A stretch of DNA of 64,000 nucleotides from Chloroflexota bacterium (GCA_002722455.1 PBMB01000019.1:51855-115854); one strand, 5' to 3'; positions 16,372-24,669 are shown, counted from the stretch's first letter. Made by a program: numbers and translations. The notes: a model not told the origin generated them from the letters alone.

Positions 16372-16896
16372 ATGTCAAAACAAGCTAAACAATTCGCTAT
16401 TGCTAAATCGTCAAATGGCACAATTGGTCTAATTACTTCAAAAGAAATGGTAGACCATACTTACCCAGATCAAACAGAACCGACTCAGGTTTGGAAAGGC
16501 GTTATCATCCAACCTAATACATTTACGGGACGTAATGGCTCGATCATCGAAGCAAAAGCAGGTGGTCTATGGACTTCTTCTAACCCAGAAGTTATTGGCT
16601 ATGCCGACCCTGAAATGATTGCACAGCTTGTGCAAGACTCTAATGAAGTTCAGCAGTTCTCTATCGCTAAATCATCAAATGGCACTGTCGGTCTAATCAC
16701 TTCAAAAGAAATGGTAGATCATATCTATCCTGACAAAGAAGAAGCAACTAAGGTCTGGAAAGGTGTTATCATTCAGCCTAATACCTTCACTGTTGGCGAA
16801 GACAAGGTTATTGAAGCAAAAGCGGGTGGTCTATGGACTTCTTCAAATCCACAAGTCGTTGGTCATATTGATCCTGCAATGATTGAAGCTGCTTAA
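16372..16896 (+). CDS. tandemly duplicated two-repeat protein, 174 aa
   Basis: Two near-identical halves (residues about 7-86 and 94-172) share QF.IAKSSNGT.GLITSKEM, then VWKGVIIQPNTFT, then IEAKAGGLWTSSNP. The protein looks like two copies of an 80-residue beta-rich domain. Codons such as GGTGGTCTATGG are less AT-biased than in the neighbours, which suggests high expression. The fold is not recognised; a structural or abundant binding protein is only a guess. Confidence 0.7.
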   Translation: MSKQAKQFAIAKSSNGTIGLITSKEMVDHTYPDQTEPTQVWKGVIIQPNTFTGRNGSIIEAKAGGLWTSSNPEVIGYADPEMIAQLVQDSNEVQQFSIAKSSNGTVGLITSKEMVDHIYPDKEEATKVWKGVIIQPNTFTVGEDKVIEAKAGGLWTSSNPQVVGHIDPAMIEAA

Positions 16897-16923
16897 AAAT
16901 AACTTGTTTTAAAAACAAATAAA

Positions 16924-16956
16924 AACCTTGCTTTCATAGCAGGGTTTTTTTATAAT
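16924..16956 (+). promoter_or_regulatory. composite terminator-promoter
   Basis: AACCTTGCT / AGCAGGGTT hairpin; TTGCTT at 16928-16933, 17-bp spacer, TATAAT at 16951-16956. Confidence 0.75.
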
Positions 16957-16985
16957 AGTCGTATCATAAATAACAAGGTTTTAAA

Positions 16986-17327
16986 ATGAAAAATTTATCA
17001 GTTTCTATTAAAGGCACTTATGAAAGTTGTGACCGTAGACGCTTATTCGTTTATCTCGAAAACGCTGATATGTCGAATATTGATAATGTTCCTTGTTATG
17101 CAGGTGAGCATCTTAGAGATGCTATCCAACAAGTTTTTCAACTTGCCGACTTTTTTGAGCTAGAACGACCTAGCCTTGATCACTTAATCTCTGACCGTCT
17201 TTTTTCAAAAGACGAAATCAATTCTGCAATTGAAGACGTTAGCGGAATGATTGAAATGTTTGAACGCAACAAACAAATGAGAATTGAAATGAAAAAAGAA
17301 AGTAAGAAACAATCAACTTCTAAATAA
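16986..17327 (+). CDS. hypothetical protein, 113 aa
   Basis: Not recognised. Beta-rich start, then helices; ends in a Lys-rich tail (MRIEMKKESKKQSTSK). Ribosome-binding site AAGGTTTTAAA. Confidence 0.7.
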   Translation: MKNLSVSIKGTYESCDRRRLFVYLENADMSNIDNVPCYAGEHLRDAIQQVFQLADFFELERPSLDHLISDRLFSKDEINSAIEDVSGMIEMFERNKQMRIEMKKESKKQSTSK

Positions 17328-17354
17328 TTTGTTTTAAAAATAGTAAAATAAACC

Positions 17355-17431
17355 TTGTTTTTTAATTTTTGTTTTGCTATTATATATTCTCAGTCAGGGC
17401 ATTCACCACTATCTAAGCAAAGGGCAAGATT
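17355..17431 (+). promoter_or_regulatory. promoter and conserved leader (AGTCAGGGC type)
   Basis: TTGTTT at 17355-17360, 17-bp spacer, TATTAT at 17378-17383, then CAGTCAGGGC at 17391-17400. This leader resembles those at 21682, 35345, 38813 and 60448. Confidence 0.65.
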
Positions 17432-17977
17432 ATGACTAACGCACAAAAAGAATTGGTTTCTCTAATTAACTCTCTAAACAACGCTAACAACGTTGAGGGT
17501 TCTTTATGGTTTCAAGCTTTGTCTACTGATCTAGCTTACTGGGCTAAGTTTGGTGTGGAAACTGTTAAAGATTTCCAAGCAAAAGCGGCTGCTTTTGCCG
17601 AGCATCTTGATGCTATGGCTAAAAAACAAGAGGTAGAAAATGTTTCTATTGGTCTTGTTACTGACCTAGAACACTGGAATGTTCGTGGTATCCAAACTGT
17701 TGAGCAATTGGATCATTACCTAGCTCAATCAACCCACTATGACCTTTACAAAGAGGTTAATGGGATTCGTCCACGTTGGTTTAAGTATGACGAAATGACC
17801 ACGGAAGAAATCGAAAAGGAAATCGACTCTCTTTGTAACCAAATGGAGAAAGAAGAACAATGGCAAAAGGAAATTGAAGAAGCGGAGCAAAAGGAACACG
17901 AAGAACGTAAAGCTCGTAATGCTTATCAGCCTAACTTGGCTTTGAGTGGCTTAAAAGATTTAATGGACAAGCAATAG
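17432..17977 (+). CDS. hypothetical protein, 181 aa, with duplicated N-terminal motif
   Basis: Residues about 28-50 (DLAYWAKFGVETVKDFQ) and 74-95 (DLEHWNVRGIQTVEQLD) are copies of one helical motif. A long charged helix follows (about 125-165). Codon use is less AT-biased than in neighbours and the gene has the conserved leader, both hinting at high expression. It ends in TAG inside the loop of its own terminator (17965-17984). Function unknown. Confidence 0.7.
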   Translation: MTNAQKELVSLINSLNNANNVEGSLWFQALSTDLAYWAKFGVETVKDFQAKAAAFAEHLDAMAKKQEVENVSIGLVTDLEHWNVRGIQTVEQLDHYLAQSTHYDLYKEVNGIRPRWFKYDEMTTEEIEKEIDSLCNQMEKEEQWQKEIEEAEQKEHEERKARNAYQPNLALSGLKDLMDKQ

Positions 17978-17990
17978 CTTGTCCTTTTAA
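17965..17990 (+). terminator. terminator overlapping the stop codon
   Basis: GGACAAGC / GCTTGTCC stem, 4-nt loop, followed by TTTTAAAA; the TAG stop spans loop and 3' arm. Confidence 0.65.
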
Positions 17991-18039
17991 AAAGTCCTTT
18001 CTCATTTTACTTCAAATCATAGATTAATCGAGAATAATC

Positions 18040-18588
18040 ATGAAAAAAAACAAAATCGATCTGATTAAGTTTCATCGAAATGCTATTTTTAAAAATGCAG
18101 CTAAAACATTTAAACCAAGTATTCGCAACGAGTTTATGCGTATCACTCAAATTATGTTAAATGAAAACCCTACTCTTTGGTTGAAGATTTTTGAATTTGA
18201 AACAATGAATCTAAATCGAAAAGAACTAGGCGAATTTCATAGTCAGGTTAATGAACTTCGAAAAAACCTTAGAATCAAAGATCACTACCCTATTCTTACA
18301 ACAGAGCAAGAAGAGCGAATTTATAAAGAGTTCTATTTCAGTTGTTTTATTCGAGACGAAGCGAACTCAAAATCTGCTTGTCTTACTACTTTGCGTGATG
18401 TTTCCTATCGTTATGACTTTCAATATTTCCCTGTTGAAAAGATTCAAAATCTGCATTACTTGCGCAGGAACATTCATGCAGAAAAGAAGATTCGTAAACA
18501 CCTTAACAATCTTCTGAAAATTTTGCCTAAAATGATTGTTAGTGAAATAAACAAAATTGACGCAAAAAAACATAATGTGGCTGTTTAA
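18040..18588 (+). CDS. hypothetical basic protein, 182 aa
   Basis: Not recognised. Helical and basic (many Lys/Arg) with no transmembrane segment; the composition suits a nucleic-acid-binding protein, but no motif is seen. Starts after GAGAATAATC. Confidence 0.65.
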   Translation: MKKNKIDLIKFHRNAIFKNAAKTFKPSIRNEFMRITQIMLNENPTLWLKIFEFETMNLNRKELGEFHSQVNELRKNLRIKDHYPILTTEQEERIYKEFYFSCFIRDEANSKSACLTTLRDVSYRYDFQYFPVEKIQNLHYLRRNIHAEKKIRKHLNNLLKILPKMIVSEINKIDAKKHNVAV

Positions 18589-18622
18589 TACAGCCTTAAA
18601 CACACGTTAAAAGGTTTTTGTT

Positions 18623-18892
18623 GTGAATCAGATTGATATTGCTAATCCACTTAATGCGGCTTTAATTGAAGATGCTGAAAGCGTTTCTAACACTCTTAAT
18701 CAATCTGGTTCTGAACCTTTTTCATTTCTTGCTTTGCTTGTTCTTTTAATTTGTGTTGCTCCTGTCCTATTTTTCTTCTTTCGTTCTCTTGGTAGCGACA
18801 CAAAAAACAATTCAACCCCATTGCACCTACCCGATAGTTTCCTTAAAAACTTAAAAATTAACGATATTCGTTTTAAAAACAAAAAAAAGTAA
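18623..18892 (+). CDS. single-pass membrane protein, 89 aa, GTG start
   Basis: Residues 1-33 are polar, 34-56 hydrophobic (FLALLVLLICVAPVLFFFF), and 57-89 basic, giving an N-out/C-in topology. It starts with GTG at 18623 after AAAAGGTTTTT. Function unknown. Confidence 0.6.
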   Translation: MNQIDIANPLNAALIEDAESVSNTLNQSGSEPFSFLALLVLLICVAPVLFFFFRSLGSDTKNNSTPLHLPDSFLKNLKINDIRFKNKKK

Positions 18893-18964
18893 ATTACCAT
18901 TATACTTCTCTTACTTGTTTTGATATAATATCTCTATCTTATAAAAGACAGAGAGAGTTTTGTT

Positions 18965-19303
18965 ATGTCAGAATTGATTAAACATGAAAACGGTGGTCAT
19001 TCTTTTTCAATCCCTAAAAGTGCAGTTGAAAAATTAGGTTCTCAACTTGTCCTTATCAACCTAGATCGAATTAAAAACTATTTTGAGACTATGGTTAAAC
19101 ACTATCCTGTTAAAGCCGAAAATCTTCCTGCTCTTAAAGACTATGCTAATATTCAAAGTGAAACATTGCCTAACACGTATGTAGTTTGTTCAGAGACAGA
19201 TTTTAAGGTATTTATTGACGGAATAAAAAACAATGTCGATTTGATCACTCGTAATGATTATTTGGCGAACAACAAAATTAATTCATACCACTTTGAGGTT
19301 TAA
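18965..19303 (+). CDS. hypothetical protein, 112 aa
   Basis: Not recognised. -10 TATAAT at 18924-18929 and AGAGAGAGTTTTGTT before the ATG. The next gene starts 1 nt after its stop. Confidence 0.7.
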   Translation: MSELIKHENGGHSFSIPKSAVEKLGSQLVLINLDRIKNYFETMVKHYPVKAENLPALKDYANIQSETLPNTYVVCSETDFKVFIDGIKNNVDLITRNDYLANNKINSYHFEV

Positions 19304-19304
19304 A

Positions 19305-19712
19305 ATGGATATTCGAAAAGCAAATGAACTACTGGCTTCTATGATTAAAGATATCTATGAAGACCATGACGGAAAACTTTCAAAGAAGACTGGTTTAAAA
19401 GCAATGAATCTTGTTGCTACAAGCCCAGAGATTCAACGTTTGATTAATATTGGTAATTATCCTGCATTTCGCAAACAAATCATTGCAGAGCTTAATGAGC
19501 AATCTGCAGAACTTAAAGAATCAAATGTTGTTTTTGCTGATTTACTTCGTGACCTATACACTAGTCGAACTGGTCGCTGTAAAAAATCAACTGCTAAAAA
19601 AGTTATGGTTTTTATGGAAAATAATTCAGATTTTCAACACCTTGCCAATATCGGAAATTACGAAAAACTAGAAACTCAGATTTCCGAAGATTTAAACAAA
19701 AAAGTTGCTTAA
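19305..19712 (+). CDS. two-repeat helical protein, 135 aa
   Basis: The open frame reaches back to 19254, but ATG 19305 follows GAGGTTTAAA. Residues about 4-66 and 71-133 are diverged copies: LL..MIKDIY...GK..KKT..KAM, then INIGNYPAF, versus FADLLRDLYTSRTGRCKKST, then ANIGNYEKL. An internal duplication of a helical domain; function unknown. Confidence 0.65.
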   Translation: MDIRKANELLASMIKDIYEDHDGKLSKKTGLKAMNLVATSPEIQRLINIGNYPAFRKQIIAELNEQSAELKESNVVFADLLRDLYTSRTGRCKKSTAKKVMVFMENNSDFQHLANIGNYEKLETQISEDLNKKVA

Positions 19713-19731
19713 TTTTTGTTTTTTTAAAACA

Positions 19732-19766
19732 AACCCCTTGCTATCCTAGTTAGGGGTTGCTATAAT
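19732..19766 (+). promoter_or_regulatory. composite terminator-promoter
   Basis: AACCCCT / AGGGGTT hairpin; TTGCTA at 19738-19743 in the hairpin, 17-bp spacer, TATAAT at 19761-19766. Confidence 0.7.
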
Positions 19767-19823
19767 TACCACTCACTTGCAAAGACATTCTTTGTTAATT
19801 ATCAAGCAAATTGGACGTTTATT

Positions 19824-20462
19824 ATGACTAGCCTATTTCACGTTGTTAAATTTGAAGAAATTCCTTACGAAAAATTTGATCACGCAGTTGTTTGCACAAC
19901 TCTTGATCTAGATAGTGCTATTGAAAAAGCGGAAGAAGTGCTTGAAAAAGATATCTTTGATAAGTTTGGATACCGAGCAGAAGAAGAATCTGGTGTTTAC
20001 ATCGCTGATTTTAGACGTATCGCTGAATATGCTTCAAAAGAGATTTTTAAGCGTAAAAGGTGTTATGGTAATGAGCAAAATGTATTCATTCTTGAAGTGA
20101 AAGCAGGAGAACTTATTTCACTGCCGACTTTAACACATGAAAACAAAGGTGTTATTTGGCAAGCAAACGACGAAACGTTGTTTAAAATCTTCAACAAACA
20201 CCTTGACCTTATTATGGTTCGAGACAATCTTGATATGCTTCCTAAATCTGAAAAAACGATTCTTTGGGAGCAATTCAAGAAAGAAAAAAGCCTTCTTTCC
20301 AATGTTAGCCCTACATTGGAGCGTTTAAAGGCTCTTGGTTGTAAAAATCGTCGCCTTTCTGTTAAGAACAAGCTTGAACTTAATATGAATGGTGCTGATA
20401 TTTGGGCTATGACTTCAATCAACAAGCAAGAAGAAATGCTTTATCAAACCTATGAAGCGTAA
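19824..20462 (+). CDS. hypothetical protein, 212 aa, paralogue of the 42302 gene
   Basis: Paralogous to the 202-residue product at 42302-42910. Both have a beta-alpha start with an aliphatic D-L-[DE]-[ST]-A-I helix, a central IF.KHLDLI..RD.L..LP..EK..FW..F block (residues about 118-152 here) and a C-terminal GA[DE][IL]W[AS]MT motif. The family is not recognised. The two copies lie 22 kb apart, so this is an old duplication. Confidence 0.7.
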   Translation: MTSLFHVVKFEEIPYEKFDHAVVCTTLDLDSAIEKAEEVLEKDIFDKFGYRAEEESGVYIADFRRIAEYASKEIFKRKRCYGNEQNVFILEVKAGELISLPTLTHENKGVIWQANDETLFKIFNKHLDLIMVRDNLDMLPKSEKTILWEQFKKEKSLLSNVSPTLERLKALGCKNRRLSVKNKLELNMNGADIWAMTSINKQEEMLYQTYEA

Positions 20463-20489
20463 TTAAAATCAAAAAAAAGATAACAAAAA

Positions 20490-20538
20490 GCACAATTCAT
20501 CCCCGCCCTAGAAACGGGCGAGGGTTTCTTGTGGTTTA
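20490..20538 (+). mobile_element. possible IS200/IS605-type right-end remnant
   Basis: AATTCATCCCCGCCC, TAGAAAC, GGGCGAGGGTTTCTTG resembles the terminal hairpin and conserved 3' sequence of IS200/IS605 (tnpB) elements in gammaproteobacteria. The local G+C is above the neighbourhood. No tnpA or tnpB frame is present and the other end was not found, so this is debris at most. Confidence 0.35.
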
Positions 20539-20634
20539 TTCGCTAAAATCATAAAATCCCTTTCAAATCTGGAGCCTTTTTGGGTTCAAGATAAACTTAA
20601 AAAAGGTGCAAAATACAAAGGAAATATTGCTTAA
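20530..20634 (+). pseudogene. C-terminal gene fragment next to the IS-like hairpin
   Basis: The frame ending at TAA 20632-20634 encodes a coding-like tail (CGLFAKIIKSLSNLEPF, then WVQDKLKKGAKYKGNIA) with no start codon, beginning exactly where the IS-like hairpin ends. It suggests a gene truncated by insertion. Confidence 0.4.
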
Positions 20635-20698
20635 TCACTTCACTTTTTAGTTATTTTTATTTATAATATAGGCACTTAACCAATGAGAGGAAATTTCA

Positions 20699-20914
20699 AT
20701 GTCTCTAAATACTTGTCCTTGTGGTAATGAAACAAAAAACAACTATATGTGTTCTCCTTGTATTGAGGATTCTTTTCCCGCTTATCTTGCCGACGAAAAT
20801 GGCAACGAAATGACAATTGAGGAAGTTATGGCAAACTCCGTTGTCGTTGACGAACAACCTTCAACTAATGATACAGAGGCTTCTTCGGAAGCCTCTAATC
20901 CTTCAGCCTTTTAG
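20699..20914 (+). CDS. small Cys-rich protein, 71 aa
   Basis: An N-terminal C.CGN.T.NNYMC..C knuckle (residues about 6-20) suggests one zinc site, followed by an acidic, Ser/Thr-rich tail likely disordered. The gene ends with tandem TAG TAA stops, of interest because the window also carries a CUA tRNA. -10 TATAAT at 20662-20667. Confidence 0.65.
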   Translation: MSLNTCPCGNETKNNYMCSPCIEDSFPAYLADENGNEMTIEEVMANSVVVDEQPSTNDTEASSEASNPSAF

Positions 20915-20984
20915 TAATATTTTCAAATCAACTTGATAAATCTAAATTTTTGTTTTAATATCGCAAAAAAAGGAATTATCAAAA

Positions 20985-21581
20985 ATGCAAGAAAACAACT
21001 CTGATTTTATTAATTATCCACTTTTAATTGAGAAGGTTAAACGCTCTTTCTTACGAAAAAAAATCAATGTAAATCATTTTAATTATCTTGATAAAAGAAC
21101 TGTTCGATCTGCTTTATTTGATTATTTCCTTAAATATCATAGCTTAGACATTTATGTTAACAAAGTTAACACAAATAATCCTTTCTGCATTAATAATTTA
21201 CATAAATCCAGTGAATATGCTGTCTTATGGTATTTTGCACACTATTCTTTCTCTGATATTTATCCTGAAACCATTGACGTAACTAGTGGCGAAGAAAAAG
21301 ACGAACTGCATTACTATTTAGATAATATTTCTGATTTTAATGGCTTCCTTAACTCTTATGAATCCCTTCTTGATATGAAAAAAATCAAAGATCACTGTTT
21401 TGCAAATGGCTTTAAAAATTTACAAGAACAATATTCTGAGATTCAAAAGGATATGAATGAAGAATTCAAAGAGTATTATTACTGGTTTTTCATTTGTTTC
21501 TCTAAATCAATCGCTTCGAAAGTGCCAAAGCAAATAAAAAAAGAAGCGTCCGAAATGGTTTTTTTACTTTCAAAGTCTTGA
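20985..21581 (+). CDS. hypothetical protein, 198 aa
   Basis: Not recognised. Helical, aromatic-rich (many Tyr/Phe), no membrane segment. Starts after AAAGGAATTATCAAAA; ends in TGA, a rare stop here. Confidence 0.7.
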   Translation: MQENNSDFINYPLLIEKVKRSFLRKKINVNHFNYLDKRTVRSALFDYFLKYHSLDIYVNKVNTNNPFCINNLHKSSEYAVLWYFAHYSFSDIYPETIDVTSGEEKDELHYYLDNISDFNGFLNSYESLLDMKKIKDHCFANGFKNLQEQYSEIQKDMNEEFKEYYYWFFICFSKSIASKVPKQIKKEASEMVFLLSKS

Positions 21582-21647
21582 TTCTAAAGGGTTTATTGAA
21601 AACTTCCTTTTTTTTCGAAAAAAAAGACAAAAAATGGTTTCTTTTTC

Positions 21648-21745
21648 TTGCTTTTTAAAAATAGGCTTGCTATTATATATCCATAGTCAAGGGGGCAACA
21701 ACGAAACGCTTCCAAATCAATCACTTAAATAGAGAGAACTTCACT
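21648..21745 (+). promoter_or_regulatory. promoter and conserved leader (CATAGTCAAGGGGGC)
   Basis: TTGCTT at 21648-21653, 17-bp spacer, TATTAT at 21671-21676, then CATAGTCAAGGGGGC at 21682-21696, placing the motif at the 5' end of the transcript. A 60-nt leader follows. Confidence 0.75.
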
Positions 21746-22231
21746 ATGACAGCTACTAAAACTACTTCAACTCGTGGTCGTAAATTCAACAAATCAAAAT
21801 ATGCTATCACTCGTGCTTGGGAAATCGCTCGAAACGCAGAAGTAGCGCATAACACTAACCCAGTAGACGTTGCTCAACGTGGTCTAGTTAAAGCGTCAGA
21901 ATATTTCGCTATTGCCCTAAAAGAAGCTTGGAAAGAAGCACGTCAAAAAGCGGCTAAACTTGAAAACATTGAAATGTATGTTCTTCATAAAGTGCCTAAG
22001 AAGAACCAGAAAAAGATTCTTAACGCTATCGACATGCTAATCGAAACAAAAGCGTCAATTGGTGAAACTCCAACAAACCAAATGATTGCGGAAACTGTTT
22101 TCCAAGCACGATACACTACACCGTCAGCTATCAGCTCACACCGTCATATCCGTGATTCAATCGCAGAAGTGGCAGCAACAAAAGAGCTATCAGAAGCGGT
22201 AATCGGTGAGTCTACTTACTCAGTAGCATAA
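21746..22231 (+). CDS. hypothetical basic protein, 161 aa, probably abundant
   Basis: The N-terminal half (RAWEIARNAE, then ASEYFAIALKEAWKEARQ) resembles a short helical motif common in phage proteins of unknown role. The basic, Ala-rich composition suits a DNA-binding protein. Codons are markedly less AT-biased than in neighbours and the gene has the conserved leader, so high expression is likely. Confidence 0.65.
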   Translation: MTATKTTSTRGRKFNKSKYAITRAWEIARNAEVAHNTNPVDVAQRGLVKASEYFAIALKEAWKEARQKAAKLENIEMYVLHKVPKKNQKKILNAIDMLIETKASIGETPTNQMIAETVFQARYTTPSAISSHRHIRDSIAEVAATKELSEAVIGESTYSVA

Positions 22232-22246
22232 AACCAAATTAAAGAA

Positions 22247-22278
22247 AAAGCCCTTGCATTGCAGGGGCTTTTTTTTGC
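22247..22278 (+). terminator. intrinsic terminator
   Basis: AAGCCCTTGC / GCAGGGGCTT hairpin and eight T's. Confidence 0.85.
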
Positions 22279-22358
22279 TTTTAAAAAACAAAATTGCCTG
22301 GTTTTTAATCGGATATGCTACTATAATACTATTAGAAACTAACGGAAAGGTTAAAATT

Positions 22359-22640
22359 ATGAACACTAAGGCAAGAAAAGAAACTATCATTAATATTCAT
22401 AGAGATTTAAACGCTACTCTGTCAAGCTATAAAGTCACTATTTTATTTACATTTATCTTTATTTCTGTTCATACATTATTTTCTTTGTCTTTTAGTAATG
22501 AAAATACGTTTGGTTATGAAATTGCTGCTAGAAATTTAATGATCATTGCCTTTGGTTTTTTCAATCTATTTATATGTTTCTTAAATGCTGCCACGCACAA
22601 AGAAAATCTAAAAAACAACATCGATTTACTTTTGAAATAA
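22359..22640 (+). CDS. two-pass membrane protein, 93 aa
   Basis: Two hydrophobic segments at residues about 26-46 and 58-78; both ends polar, N-in/C-in. The ATG at 22359 follows GGAAAGGTTAAAATT, and -10 TATAAT is at 22322-22327. First of four closely spaced genes (22359-23408). The next gene encodes another two-pass protein of similar size, possibly a partner. Confidence 0.6.
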   Translation: MNTKARKETIINIHRDLNATLSSYKVTILFTFIFISVHTLFSLSFSNENTFGYEIAARNLMIIAFGFFNLFICFLNAATHKENLKNNIDLLLK

Positions 22641-22652
22641 CAAGGTTAAAAT

Positions 22653-22952
22653 ATGCTTCTATTTACTCTTAGCGAAACAAATGTAAAACATGAACTTTAT
22701 CGAAACTATGATTGTTTTAAAAAAGCAAAGAAAAAACTAAATTCTTTTCTGAGCTTTTACATTTCCTTTATCATTGTCTGTTTCTCGGTTTTAACGGCTG
22801 TTGAGGCTCAACCCGTTACATTTGCTATTGCTTTTGTGTTTGCGTTTTTAGGTTTAATGTTCCTTTTCCCTATTCAACAAGTGTATATGATTAGAAAAGA
22901 AAACCTGAATGATTCTGTCGATTATTTTAAGGTCTTGTTAAAACATTCTTAA
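22653..22952 (+). CDS. two-pass membrane protein, 99 aa
   Basis: Hydrophobic segments at residues about 32-52 and 56-76 with a short periplasmic turn; a basic N-terminus keeps both ends inside. Same size and topology as the 22359 product, 12 nt downstream of it, with AAGGTTAAAAT as ribosome-binding site. Function unknown. Confidence 0.6.
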   Translation: MLLFTLSETNVKHELYRNYDCFKKAKKKLNSFLSFYISFIIVCFSVLTAVEAQPVTFAIAFVFAFLGLMFLFPIQQVYMIRKENLNDSVDYFKVLLKHS

Positions 22953-22968
22953 TAACGCAGAGGTCATT

Positions 22969-23163
22969 ATGGGTAGAGTTTCTAGCAAAAAGGCAAGACA
23001 TATAATGTGTAATGCTTGGAATGCTTCAACAAATGATTGCATAGCTCATGTGGTTCGTGGTAAAATAGTGTTCAACTTTGGGTTAGACGAAAGAATCCCA
23101 TATAACTATGTTGTCACCGATCCCGTTTCTTTAATAGGCGAAAAATTAAAGGTTAAAAAATGA
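22969..23163 (+). CDS. hypothetical basic protein, 64 aa
   Basis: Not recognised. Basic start (MGRVSSKKARHIM). Strong ribosome-binding site GCAGAGGTCATT; its stop overlaps the next start (ATGA). Confidence 0.65.
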   Translation: MGRVSSKKARHIMCNAWNASTNDCIAHVVRGKIVFNFGLDERIPYNYVVTDPVSLIGEKLKVKK

Positions 23164-23408
23164 AATATTTAGTTCACTTCATTACCAACGAAAAAGCACA
23201 ACTTGGCGAAAATCGCTATGCCAATGCTGTAATTACTGCCCCTACAAAAGAACAGGCTATTAAACAGGCTTCATTTCGTCCACATTTTAAAGAAGCTTTC
23301 TTAGTCGTTGTTAAGCACCATAGTCGAATTGAAAAAGTTATTGACGCTATGGTTGCTAAATATGGACACCATGACGGAATCCATGACATTCGAAAAGAAA
23401 CAGCTTAA
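23160..23408 (+). CDS. hypothetical basic protein, 82 aa
   Basis: Not recognised. Beta-alpha-beta pattern (YLVHFITNE...ANAVITAPTKEQAIKQA) like small phage proteins with a KEQA helix. Coupled to the upstream gene by a 4-nt overlap. Terminator at 23417-23446. Confidence 0.65.
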   Translation: MKYLVHFITNEKAQLGENRYANAVITAPTKEQAIKQASFRPHFKEAFLVVVKHHSRIEKVIDAMVAKYGHHDGIHDIRKETA

Positions 23409-23416
23409 ATTATTTA

Positions 23417-23446
23417 AAAAAAGACCTTTTCTAAGGTCTTTTTTTG
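23417..23446 (+). terminator. intrinsic terminator
   Basis: AAAAAGACCTT / AAGGTCTTTTT hairpin and T-run, after the four-gene cluster. Confidence 0.85.
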
Positions 23447-23472
23447 TTTTATTGTTTTATTTTTGCTATAAT
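23444..23472 (+). promoter_or_regulatory. sigma70-type promoter
   Basis: TTGTTT at 23444-23449, directly at the end of the terminator, 17-bp spacer, TATAAT at 23467-23472. Confidence 0.75.
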
Positions 23473-23502
23473 TAAGTCCTACCAATTAATCAGGATAGAA
23501 CA

Positions 23503-24096
23503 ATGCCTAAGCAATACAAAATCAAAGCAGAACTAAACAACATGACTCTTACTGTTTTCTCTGAAAGTCGTTATGGTAAAGATTTTCTTGGACGTATTAT
23601 CTTTATGTCTACTGAAAATAATTCTTCTGTCTATCAAATTTCATGTGTTGTTTCTCGTAAAGGTTTTGGCTTTATGACATATCAATGTTTGCTTATGGCT
23701 GCAAAAATTAACGGCTTCACTGTTTGTAGTGATCGTGACACTGAAACAACTGAAACTTGCTTTATTCTTTGGAATAAGCTTCACAAGCTTGATAAAGCAA
23801 TTCGCAACCCTTTATCTGAAAAACTAAACCATAAGTTTTTAGAGTTCACCTCAGAGGAAGAATCACCAGAAATGTTTGCTTCTTATTCATTAGAACCTAC
23901 GCCCTATTTCCTAGATAATTTCGGTGTTGTCAAGGAAGATAGTTTTGCAGAAACAGCCAAAGAACAAGGTTGGGATGATTTTTTTGAAAAAGCTTATTAT
24001 TCAAATGACGCTGAATATCGAGAGGAAAACCATTTTATTGATGCTGATTTTCCAATGAATATTGAAGTCGATAAATCACACGAAATTGTCTATTGA
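23503..24096 (+). CDS. hypothetical protein, 197 aa
   Basis: Not recognised. Beta-rich N-terminal 110 residues with four Cys; acidic C-terminal half. Ends in TGA. Confidence 0.7.
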   Translation: MPKQYKIKAELNNMTLTVFSESRYGKDFLGRIIFMSTENNSSVYQISCVVSRKGFGFMTYQCLLMAAKINGFTVCSDRDTETTETCFILWNKLHKLDKAIRNPLSEKLNHKFLEFTSEEESPEMFASYSLEPTPYFLDNFGVVKEDSFAETAKEQGWDDFFEKAYYSNDAEYREENHFIDADFPMNIEVDKSHEIVY

Positions 24097-24100
24097 TTTC

Positions 24101-24129
24101 TTGCTTTGTTGTTTTATTTTTTGTATAAT
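24101..24129 (+). promoter_or_regulatory. sigma70-type promoter
   Basis: TTGCTT at 24101-24106, 17-bp spacer, TATAAT at 24124-24129. Confidence 0.75.
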
Positions 24130-24165
24130 AAATCCAAGTTAATTAAAAGAGTTAGAGAATAAATT

Positions 24166-24600
24166 ATGCCAATACTATCAATTAAAAATCAACTAAAAAT
24201 CGTTTCTTTTGACGCAGAAGATGCAGTAATCAATGTTGCAAAAGGTGATTTTGAAGTCTTTGGAGCTGTTGAAGAAATCAATCTTGTTCTTCAAGGTCAA
24301 GAGTTTGATATTGAATCTGCAAATTGGGAATATGTTTACGAAGACGATCCTGAAAATGCTTCTATTTTCTCTGACTACTGTGTTCTTGCGGTTACAGACA
24401 GTAAAGATACTGGCTATCAAGTTGTAGACCCTTACAATGCGATTGACGAAGTTGATAACTACAAACATTGTGACAATTTTGGTCTTTTTGAGATTCCTTG
24501 TGGCAATGGAGGTTGTTGTTTTATTTACACAGCTAAAAATGATTCTGGTGAAATCATTGCTGTTAAAGTTTGTGGTGTTCACCCCGAAGATATGGAATAA
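24166..24600 (+). CDS. hypothetical acidic protein, 144 aa
   Basis: Not recognised. Very acidic, beta-rich, with a late Cys cluster (FEIPCGNGGCCFIY, residues about 108-121). Starts after AGAGAATAAATT. Confidence 0.7.
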   Translation: MPILSIKNQLKIVSFDAEDAVINVAKGDFEVFGAVEEINLVLQGQEFDIESANWEYVYEDDPENASIFSDYCVLAVTDSKDTGYQVVDPYNAIDEVDNYKHCDNFGLFEIPCGNGGCCFIYTAKNDSGEIIAVKVCGVHPEDME

Positions 24601-24618
24601 TGCCAATTTAACCAATTA

Positions 24619-24649
24619 AACGCCCTGTTACGCAGGGCGTTTTTTTTTA
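24619..24649 (+). terminator. intrinsic terminator
   Basis: AACGCCCTG / CAGGGCGTT hairpin and nine T's. Confidence 0.9.
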
Positions 24650-24669
24650 TTTTTTTTCCTTGCTTTTCT

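Noticed and set aside
22359..22952. Toxin-antitoxin or holin pair (two small two-pass membrane proteins)
   Set aside because: No lysis gene, antitoxin or characteristic motif nearby; topology alone is not enough.
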